Origin: Cranoglanis bouderius
Lineage: Eukaryota; Chordata; Actinopteri; Siluriformes; Cranoglanididae
Reading direction: 5' to 3'
Assembly: GCA_023630585.1 (NCBI GenBank)
Contig: CM042553.1
Coordinates: 16,061,520 to 16,125,519, forward strand
Length of the DNA stretch: 64,000 bases
In this document: positions 55,606 through 64,000 of the stretch, piece by piece
How positions within the stretch are numbered: the first letter of the stretch is position 1
Layout of the letters: each line of letters starts with the position of its first letter
The notes under the pieces: generated by a model
Seen by the model: only the letters and a program-made list of their open reading frames with translations
What the model was told of the DNA's origin: nothing
Database searches by the model: none
Translations under genes and position numbers: made by a program

Positions 55606-56889
55606 GCTCTGTTCTCTTATTTTTAGCCATGCAAAGGCAAGATAAGACATGCATTAGTTTTTTTCTCAATGTTCTCAGTGCTCTTGCACCACAAGATGAG
55701 CTAATTACAGTGCTTGAGTCCTATAAAAGTCTGGTTTCATATATCAATAAGGTGATTCATCTCCTCTGCTGATCACAACAACCGTTCAACACCATCACAA
55801 AACTTGAATCAAGAAATAACATGACAAGTTGAAGCACTTGTCATATCACATTAATCAGCATGAAGCACTGAGATCAGGTAGCATCCACACCTGATGAGTG
55901 AGCCCCCAACCACTGATTTCAGGTATCAATTCTCTGGACCACTTCCAGGCATGAAAACAGCTTTCACACTTCACCACACATCAGACTGAACTTTTGGGGC
56001 CAACAGCTCTGTACCCAAAATAAATAAATAAATAAATGTGGGGAAACAATCTAAAACGTCATAAGACAACACCATCATTTTTCAGTTTTTACTCTCAGAG
56101 TTCATTATGGAGCTATAAAGAGCTTGGGGAGAAGAACAGGGTTAGAGGAGTGTGTGTACAGATAAAGAGAGAAGCAACCAGGAATGTGGTGGCTCTCCTC
56201 CACGGCACATTCACACAATCCAGAGTCTGGGGTTTCTGTGGAATGGTGTGAACCAGAGACGCCTGAGCCATGCCCAACTGGGCTGGCTGTGTAAGAACAG
56301 CTTCCATCTCTTCAGTGATCTATTCCCTGCTGAAGGAGATTAGGGTAAAATAGCAGCATGGACACTTTCAAAAAAAGCAATTTGCAATCTTTTTTCACTT
56401 GTTTTGGGAAAACATGCCACTCAAGTCACTAATTTGTTTCTGTTTATTTATCCCCTTTCTGGCAAGTATGGTTTCTTTTGATTGAACAAGGCAGTATTTT
56501 TGGGGGGTAGAAGAAATTTTTTTTTTTTTTTTTTTTATGATTGCAAACTATGTAAGAAAGATCGAATAGAACTTTTTGGGGCAGTATTATTTTCTCGGAT
56601 AATGTCTGTGATGAAAGATTTGTACATCTCCTTTGTGATAAAACTCTCATATCCAGTTTGTAGGATGAATGAGTAAGCATTGCACTTGCTTTTGTTGCAA
56701 GTGCAAGAAAGGATTTGATCCTAAATGTATTTATTGAACCCCATATTACACTGAAAAAAATGTGTATATGCGGTCGCTCAGATTTAAGAGTATATATTAG
56801 TATAACATATACGTATAGTAAATATTTCTTATCAAAATGTGATTTCATTGCTTATGCTAAACTTTTTTTAAACAAGTTTATAATTAATA
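55603..56889. other. Intergenic DNA, nothing recognised
   Basis: AT-rich; poly(T) at about 56517-56536. The small ORFs carry no recognised domains. Confidence 0.5.
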
Positions 56890-57251
56890 CAGGATGTCCC
56901 AAATGTCTCCATACATTGGGGAGCATGTAAGCCAGTACCACATTGGTTGTGCCTTCATCAGTGGATGTTCGTGGACGTCCACATTTTTAAAAAAAATTTG
57001 TTATTAAGTTTATCAACAGTGTTGTGTGTGATGTGCTTTCCATGTTTCCTGTTAAAGTCCATTGTAACCTTGCAACAACTTCCCGATCTAGTCATGAGAA
57101 TGATTTCAGTACATTCTTCTTTTGTCAAAATTCTTAGAGGCTATCTGAAAAAAATACATATATAAGATAAACTAAGTATGAAAACTTTTGGAAGACATTT
57201 TGCTAAAAAGTGTTAATTTCCCCTATGTATGGAGACTTTTGGGACACCCTA
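56890..57251 (-). mobile_element. Mariner/IS630-like remnant, 362 bp
   Basis: The ends CAGGATGTCCCAAATGTCTC and the partner TAGGGTGTCCCAAAAGTCTC (read from the right) are inverted repeats of about 30 bp, flanked by TA (56888-56889 and 57252-57253). The minus strand keeps an N-terminal transposase piece: TKEECTEIILM and KVTMDFNRKHGKHITHNTVD (helix-turn-helix). The rest is deleted. Confidence 0.85.
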
Positions 57252-57649
57252 TAAGCCAGCAACCTGGGTTTGATCTTTGGTTTGAGTGAGTGCAGGGAAT
57301 ATGATTTTATTCAGGGCTTTGAAAATACATGATCAAATCATGTTGGATGTAGAAAAACAAATTATGTTAATGTTATTCAGTTCAATCACATGGAACCTGT
57401 GTATGCATTTGAATTAAGTAAATTCAGTGAGATTGTTTTTCAGTGTACCTGACATGGTGATATCAATTGGGAAGAAGGAATTCATTGGCCTTCATATATT
57501 TACAACTATTTTGCATAGAGTTTCTTAGCCAGCTAGCTAACATTAGCACAGAAGACAAGATTTCTGAGAGGAATTTTAGGATAGGATATTTAGGAATGTT
57601 CATAACCTTTACCACCAATGCTAGCCAGCTCACCAACATCACTCACTTT

Positions 57650-57975
57650 TTGGCAGTGGTGGCTCAACAGTTAAGGCTCTGGGTTACTGATCAGACGTTT
57701 GGGGGTTCAAGCCCCAACACTAGCAAGCCACTGTTGGGTCCTTGAGCAAGGCCCTTAACCCTCTCTGCTTCAGGGGGACCATGTCATGGCTAACCCTGTG
57801 CTCTGACTCCTAGCAAACTGGGATGTGCTGTAATGTACACTCACTGTCCAATAGGCAATCAGATGTTCCAATTAATAGGAACATCTGATTGCCTAATTAG
57901 ATAATGGCATAAACGTATAGGTGTTCTTATTAAAGTGGATGGTGAGTGTGTGTATGTGACAAATAAAGCCTTCTA
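57650..57975 (+). repeat. tRNA-derived SINE of a second type, with MITE inside
   Basis: The head has GGTGGCTCAACAGTTAAGGC (box A region) and GGGGTTCAAGCCCCAAC (box B). The body GGGTCCTTGAGCAAGGCCCT leads into CTAACCCTGTGCTCTGACTC, then GTGCTGTAATGTA, and after the inserted MITE, TATGTGACAAATAAAGCCTT. This tail (ending GTGACAAATAAAG) differs from that of the other SINEs and is one that I associate with catfish. Confidence 0.88.
57838..57950. mobile_element. Tiny MITE (113 bp) inserted in a SINE
   Basis: It begins CACTCACTGTCCAATAGGCA and ends GTGGATGGTGAGTG, so the termini are complementary, and it holds a hairpin with arms CAATCAGATGTTCC and GGAACATCTGATTG. The SINE tail text on the two sides is continuous when it is removed. 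It resembles the ends of a common fish transposon (CACTCACCGGCCACTT type, from memory). Confidence 0.85.
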
Positions 57976-58420
57976 TTCTATAGATGTCTATCAAGACAAA
58001 ATGATTTTGTCTGACAAGATTTTTAAGTAATACTTAGAAATGTTTATAATCTTCACTACTAACTCTAATCAGCTAGCTAACACCAGCTAACCTGACAGGA
58101 TTTCTGATTCCTGTAATACTTATCTTTACTGCTAATACTAAATTACGAGACAAAATACCCTGATTTTTTAGTCATATTTATAAATGTTCATAATCTTCAC
58201 TGCTAACACTGGCCAACTACCTAACATGAGCTAATCTGACAGAATTTTCAGTTCTGTTTAGAAATGTTTATGAGCCTTGCTGCTAAATCTAACCAGCTAG
58301 CTGACATGCACTAATCAGACAGGATATATAAGCGAAATTTGTAAACGTTTGTAATTTTTTCCATTAACACTAGCCAACTTTTGGAAATAAACTTCTACAC
58401 TGCAGTCTGGTGGCTTAGCC
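57976..58420. other. Intergenic DNA with local repeats
   Basis: Phrases such as CAGCTAGCTAACA, TAATCTGACAGGATTT and AATGTTTATAATCTTCAC recur three to four times at 57540-58380, at spacings of about 100 bp. This looks like a degenerate tandem repeat that also covers 57520-57620. Confidence 0.6.
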
Positions 58421-59581
58421 CCCTTACAAAAATGTCCTGTGGTATTCCATGTGATAAAACATGAAAAGTACCACACAAAACTGGTGTGGTAATTGTATAG
58501 TATTGTGTTGGTTTTTGGGACGCTTTACCACAGGATTTTGTTGCACAGTATGTAATATTCCTGTAATATTCTTGCAGTACTACCACAGTATTTTGTTGTA
58601 CAGTGTGTAATATACTTGTGACATTATTGTGGCATTACTGTCATATTTCTGCAGTAATACTTGGAATTTCCTGTAATAAACCTGTGGTCCTTAATTGTGT
58701 TATATTTTTGTAGTATTCCTGTAACCTTTTATCGCAAGAATGTTATGGTAACATTCTATGGTATTCCTGCAAGAAAAGTGTTGATTGTTCATGATAAACC
58801 TGTGATATTACTTACTGTACATACTTGTCATAATCTGAAAATATACCTATAGTACACATGCAAGACAAGGCTTTAGTGGTCACATGTAGATATACAAGGT
58901 AAATTGCTACAGTAGGTCATGTTAGAATGTGACATACCATATAAACTTTACATTTTACATTACATTTTAACATTTATTCACAACACATACCATCACTGTT
59001 CACAAACATCTTTATACCCTACAAACGAAGGTAAAAGCACAATAACACAAAGAATGAAAGTGCAACTATATATTTAGACAATACTTTTATTAGTTAAATT
59101 AGTAAAAATTGGTACATTTCACGACTGCTAAAAACATTTGTCATGAATTATAGTAAATTCATAAAACTTTATTATGGCTCAGCATTTTTTAAAATCATAT
59201 ATTAAATTCAGATCCATTATAGTAGCCACCTACTGATCACATTACTGACAGTACAATATTTCTGTCAGGGTCATCGTTTTGGAAATACCACACAAAAACA
59301 ATTGCAATACTACAGAATGTATTTCTTATAGTAAATTCTTGTCATATAGAAAGTACTGCAGTAATCCTGTCATAATTAACTCTGCTCAAATGCTTTGGTA
59401 TTACCACACAAAAACAATAGAAAAATCACATATGGTATCTAATGGTAAATTATTGTGATACTGTACAACAGAAAGTGCTGTGATAATCCTGTCATAATTA
59501 GCTCCGCTCATTTGTTGTGCCGTAAGTTTCTGTTGTACTGCTGCAGTACCACAGGATTACCTCAGGATATTTTTGTAAGGG
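58421..59581. mobile_element. 1.16-kb non-autonomous DNA element
   Basis: Ends are inverted repeats: CCCTTACAAAAATGTCCTG at the left, and CCCTTACAAAAATATCCTG read from the right, followed by further related text (GTGGTATTCC and complement). No coding frame is found. Two related units of about 120 bp, each with ACCACACAAAAACAAT and AATCCTGTCATAATTA, are in tandem at about 59285-59520. The superfamily is unknown. Confidence 0.8.
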
Positions 59582-59980
59582 CCATCTTCAAACATACACA
59601 GATAGCTATAGCGCTAACTACATTGTGTAGCATGAGAAAGTATCCACAGATGACAAATTGGCCCAATTCAATGATAAATTCAAAACTGAAATAATTGGAT
59701 GCTAAACTGACCCCATTTGATAGATATACCGCATACAGGCATTGGCTGGACGAAAGAAGAGAGCTATGAGATTTGTAAAGAGTACTCTGAAAGTCTAAAT
59801 AAAAATGTAAGTAGGGTTTTTTTTTCTTTTAAATATAATTTTAAGAGTACAAGTATTCAGTTTCAATAACACTTAAGTAAAGTATAAATACTCCAAAATA
59901 ATACTCATCTATAGTAATAAAGTACAATTACTCAAGTATTTTCCACCTCTGGTTCATTGTATATGTTGCCTTCATAGAAA
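59582..59980. other. Intergenic DNA, nothing recognised
   Basis: AT-rich, no repeat signature seen. Confidence 0.5.
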
Positions 59981-59989
59981 GTATTACCG

Positions 59990-60345
59990 ATATAGCTCTG
60001 ACTTCAGTCTTTCAAAAAGTTTTATGACTGAATTATTAATATGACACCACATTAGTGAATGCAGTGTGTTAGTTCATCAGGGAAAAGCCTCTCTTTCCCC
60101 TACAATCACTGAAGCTGAAGCCTGTCAGGGTCTGATTAGACTGTACGGGCCAATTAAATCTGAGCAAAAGAGAGTTTAATTAACAGTTTTGTTGATTTGT
60201 ATTTTCCCACAGTATTGAAATGAGAAACAATCAACACTGCCGAGGCTGACATTCTGAGGTAGAGGGGTGCTACAGCTTCATCATAGGATTCAATGGCAGC
60301 AAAAACACATTCCCATGGATTCCCGTTCAGTTACAACTGGTACGC
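59990..60345. promoter_or_regulatory. Candidate conserved enhancer
   Basis: A repeat-free block with GTCTGATTAGAC, GGCCAATTAAATC, GAGTTTAATTAACAG and GAATTATTAATATG. A dense TAAT/ATTA cluster within GC-containing unique sequence is typical of vertebrate developmental enhancers. The call is inference. Confidence 0.35.
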
Positions 60346-62107
60346 AAATAAAGTCTGGAAACATAGTTTACATTATAGTTACATAGTTAATTTATGTGTA
60401 AAGTCAGTTATCTTTCATGTGTCATATATATGATATGTTCAATATTATGCATTAATATTGACACTGTATGAAATCTTATAATGTATTCAAACAGAAATCA
60501 ATAAATAACCCCAAGCAGTCCAGAATCCAGACATTTTTAAACTAAATCTGTTTCTCAACAAATGTGCTACTGCAGCTTCTAATGCAAAATGGAGCTGTAA
60601 AGTTTGGGAGAAAGCCTACACCTGAAGCTCCACCTTCTTCCTAGTAAACTTCTTATAAATCCCCATCGTTCTTGTTCTCCACTAGTGACAGAGTTTCCGC
60701 ATCACGCCCTTCATGTCTCCTCCATATTATTCAAGGAGGTCTGGCAAAGAAGTCCAGCCCAAGTTCTCCGTACTTTTTAGAGTTCTACAATCTCTTCATG
60801 TCATTTAGAAGAGGGAATAGTCTGCACTCACATACAGTATGTCATTTCCTTGCATTACCTATGCACTGAAGAATACTAAGCATATTCAGAATGGGTCGTG
60901 AACAGTAAATGTAACGTGTTAAGAGATACAATTATATCTTCTGTTTCATAACCTTTCATTTTGTCTGATGAGTTTCATTTAGCTGGAAAAACTCGACTCA
61001 TTGCTCATGTGTTCATTTCCTACTTTCTCTCAGGTTCCCCATTGCTCTTGGCAACACCGCTAAATGTGTGCCAGACATCCAGTCATAGGACATGATCTGA
61101 TCATTTGTTTTATTTAATACTCCCTCATACAGCAGGAGCAAGAAAGAAAAAAAAACTCAGGGTTGTTTCCAGTGGGAGTTAGGCATAATAAAATATTAAC
61201 ACGATACACCACAGAAATAATAACATATCAATAAATAACAGTAGCACAGCACACAGTATGGTAGCAGACACAATTGCATTAGACAACAGTATCACTCTTC
61301 CTGTTGGAAATACAGTCAGCAGCAAAACATTACAGCTCAGAATGGGAAATGGATTAATTAACTGTTTAACAAAGCTGAAAAAATAAAAAAAAATTCTTTA
61401 TCTTATTAAAATACAGACTCCCAATTGAAACCACTGTCATTTCAGAGAGGCCCACATGAATATGCGTTAAATAATGTATAATGTATTTTGTAAGTACAAA
61501 ACTCTACATAGACCTGTGCAGTCCTATGGTGCCTCACAGCTCCAGGTTACTTTTATGTACCATGGTTTCTTCACACATGCCAAACATCCGGTGTAGGTGG
61601 ATTTGCCACTCAAAAAACAAGTTTCTAGGGATCTTGGAAGCTGACAAAAAATATCTGAATATGAATTTTGAATAGTTTAATTTTACATACACACACACTT
61701 TTTTTCCTGTAGTGTATCTAACGCATTTACATTTATGACAATGTATTTTCTTTGTTTTGAACTGGGTAGGGGTAAAAGCATATCATTCAAAATAATAAAT
61801 ACAAATAAAAAAATAACAGTTTTTATGTTCTACTCAAATAGCAAATTTTCTACAGTGATGTTAAACACTAAGTGCTTTGTGCATGCACATTGTAGCTATT
61901 TAGGTAACATTCTAGCTTGTTAGGCTATGCTAATGTTAGCGTCCCAACAATGTCAGCTATTTAATAGGAATTTAGCTATTTCAGTAGAACATAAAATCTT
62001 GCACTTACCTCATTACATTTCATATCTATGGAGGTCATTGGCTAATTCAGTGGTTTCAATACTTCTTCAGTCAAGCCTCCCCCTTTGTTAAAAAAAAAAG
62101 AAAGAAA

Positions 62108-62108
<1 letters not shown>
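60346..62108. other. Intergenic DNA, nothing recognised
   Basis: AT-rich; a faint trace of the SINE-like repeat family occurs at 61520-61620 (TGCCTCACAGCTCCAGG). No gene is recognised. Confidence 0.5.

Positions 62109-62141
<33 letters not shown>
62109..62141 (+). repeat. (AAT)n microsatellite
   Basis: Eleven TAA units preceded by a short GAAA run. Confidence 0.97.
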
Positions 62142-62329
62142 TCACACTTTGGGAACTACTGGGCTAAATGTTTGTCCTCTCTTCATGCTCTTCATGAACT
62201 AAGTTAAGTGTCTTAAAATAAAACTGGTTTTGGAACACATGTGTGAAGAAAATTGATAGTCACTACTGAGGGTTAAGCAAGTGCATGGTCCTCTTAATTA
62301 CACACTCCAAAAACCTCAGTTTATCTCAT

Positions 62330-62600
62330 CTTCCTTTTAAAAGCTTCAAACTTCCCCTAGACATCTATGGAACCGTCAAGCTCTGAGTGCTCCTGGTCCT
62401 GGCGACGACATCATGGCAGTGAGAATATAAATCACGGCTGCTATTATTGGAGGTCACTATTAATTAAGCGTGAAAAGAATCACATGACATGATTGTGGCT
62501 TTAACGCTTAAGCCTGGAGTGCCTCAGAGCTCTGCATTCAGTCTTGTTCTTTTTTTAATGCATAAAACCCTGAGGAAAACACACAACACCCCTTGAGCAA
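62330..62600. promoter_or_regulatory. Candidate conserved non-coding block
   Basis: Balanced composition, repeat-free, with CACTATTAATTAAGCG, AATATAAATCACGG and TGATTGTGGCTTTAACGC. Further repeat-free sequence continues beyond the C-rich run to about 63180. Function is inferred only. Confidence 0.3.
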
Positions 62601-62608
62601 CACCGAAG

Positions 62609-62635
62609 CCCCCCCCACCCCCCCACCCCAACCCC
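62609..62635 (+). other. C-rich run with quadruplex potential
   Basis: Runs of 7, 7 and 4 C with single-base breaks; the minus strand could form a G-quadruplex. Confidence 0.8.
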
Positions 62636-62639
62636 TGCA

Positions 62640-64000
62640 GCATCGTTTGGCAAGATGCTTTTTTTATTTCTCTTTTTTTTCTACAGCACATGTTGGCAGA
62701 GGCAACATTTTAGTCCCAGGCCTTTTGCCAGCACACAGTGTTCACCCTTTTTGCCTTTGAAAGCCCCTCAACTACCCCAGCTCGTTACTGCCTCCTCAAT
62801 AATTCACGGGCGTCTTTGGGTCATGTTTTATTCATGCACTAAAGGAATGCTTCTAATTTATCCCCCTCACACGCACTTTCCAGCCTGCTTAGTAGTCTGG
62901 TTGCTAAGGAATGATGTCACTCCTGTGCTGTGCGACATCAAGATCTGGAAAACTTGCAGCAGTTATGTCTCCACAGACAGAAATGTTTCAAACCGAAAGA
63001 CATTGCTAAGCATGGAAAAGGTTTGACATAGAAGCGTTATGCGCTGTCAGTCAAAGTCTTACATAACACTTTTTATTCTAGGGAGTGGATTAGCTGAAAC
63101 TTTGCACCAGAGTTTCTCCATGCTCAGCTATTGTTGTGAAACTAATTAGTGCCAGAGGTTAATTCAGTCATCACATCAGTATGAAAATTAGTAAATGAAG
63201 TCCATGATGGATATCATTCAGTTGCATATTTATGGACTGCTTCTCCGAAATAATAAGTGATTATTTCTGGTATCACCGAGAATATGGCTGTATCCCGAAG
63301 TGTAGCTTTTTAAACTTCAGCTCTTATTGGTTTTCATTTAACAAGTAATTCAGAAAAACTTTTTTTTTATAACAAAGATAGTGTTCATTGACACATTGAT
63401 TACATAGAATTTTCTAGAAAACAAAATGACAAACATTGTGTTGTTGTAAGCTATTCAATAGCTAGCTAATAGCCTGCTATCCACGTGGATAAAGACTGAC
63501 AGCTATGTTACAGCTACACAGCACTGTTGAGTTCTTGATTGAGATTGGTTAGAAGGTGTTGATTAATTTGCTTTAAAAGCAGCTCTGAAATTAGTTCCAG
63601 TGGCAAATCACAGGTTAATTTTTATGCACTTGTTCTGATATGTTATAGTTTCTATAGTAACAGCTCATTCACTGACTTGTATGGCGACCGCTCCATGTAA
63701 ACAGATTTTTATTGTCTTTTTTTTAAATGGTGTAATTGTTGATATGGTGAAGTTTTCTGTGAGGATTTATCCGTCTATTTAACAATTATGGAAGGAGTCT
63801 TCTTTGTCAGCTCTTTGTAATAGTCAGAGGTAAAGCTATAACTTTATGTTTTCCGACATGGGAAAGTCTTCAGGACAGAAAAAACAGAGGCTGGTGAGGG
63901 AAGGACTGTTTATAGCTGCTATAACATAAGTGAGAACATCTTTTGTGGATATTCTTCAACATTACATAATTACATAATTATGAACAACTTCCACCATATT
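62640..64000. other. Repeat-poor DNA to the window end
   Basis: The first 550 bp are non-repetitive with balanced composition and an open 123-codon frame (62655-63026) without a recognised domain. After about 63200 the DNA becomes AT-rich. No gene or repeat is recognised. Confidence 0.45.

Noticed and set aside
57838..57950. Transcription terminator or attenuator-type hairpin
   Set aside because: The hairpin is part of a small transposon with complementary ends in a eukaryotic genome.

Overview
This is non-coding DNA from a ray-finned fish, most likely an ostariophysan and possibly a catfish. The evidence is an AT-rich background, very many (CA)n, (GA)n, (TC)n and (TA)n arrays, several distinct families of fish Tc1 transposons, teleost tRNA-derived SINEs ending in the GGATAAGGGCGTCTGCCAAATG-type tail, a DIRS retroelement and an RTE-type LINE. 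The order is inference from remembered repeat families. I recognise no host protein-coding exon on either strand; every ORF with recognisable homology belongs to a mobile element.

Layout. 0-6.7 kb: intergenic DNA with SINEs, a G-rich TTAGGG-containing minisatellite (3.1-3.6 kb) and microsatellites. 6.7-8.2 kb: two Tc1 halves of different families joined head to head. 8.9-12.4 kb: a duplicated segment whose second copy carries a 650-bp MITE absent from the first, plus a Tc1-related remnant between the copies. 13.2-14.7 kb: a (GGAT)n-tailed SINE-like repeat and a near-perfect 300-bp palindrome. 15.4-19.3 kb: two almost complete but dead Tc1 elements of different families. 19.5-24.6 kb: SINE pieces, a Tc1 remnant, a 554-bp MITE, unique DNA and microsatellites. 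24.65-26.24 kb: another Tc1, inserted beside a (TA)n array.

29.1-39.2 kb is a transposon cluster. It holds a TTAA-flanked THAP-domain element (Kolobok-like) with a nearly intact RTE LINE inside it, a Tc1 interrupted by another repeat, a second and better preserved TTAA-flanked THAP element, and a further Tc1. 40.6 kb has a tRNA-Gly(TCC)-like sequence and 27.0 kb a decayed tRNA-Val(TAC). 48.3-52.97 kb is a decayed DIRS element (gag region, reverse transcriptase, RNase H, tyrosine recombinase) with a SINE inside it. It is followed by a Tc1-related fragment and a Tc1 (54.1-55.5 kb) whose transposase has only one visible frameshift. 56.9-59.6 kb has a mariner remnant, a SINE holding a tiny MITE, and a 1.16-kb non-autonomous element. 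59.6-64 kb is largely unique DNA.

Between the mobile elements are several repeat-poor blocks with homeodomain-type TAATTA clusters (near 15.1, 23.6, 28.3, 60.2 and 62.5 kb). With the absence of exons they suggest an intron or gene desert that may hold conserved enhancers. This is inference from composition and needs a cross-species alignment.
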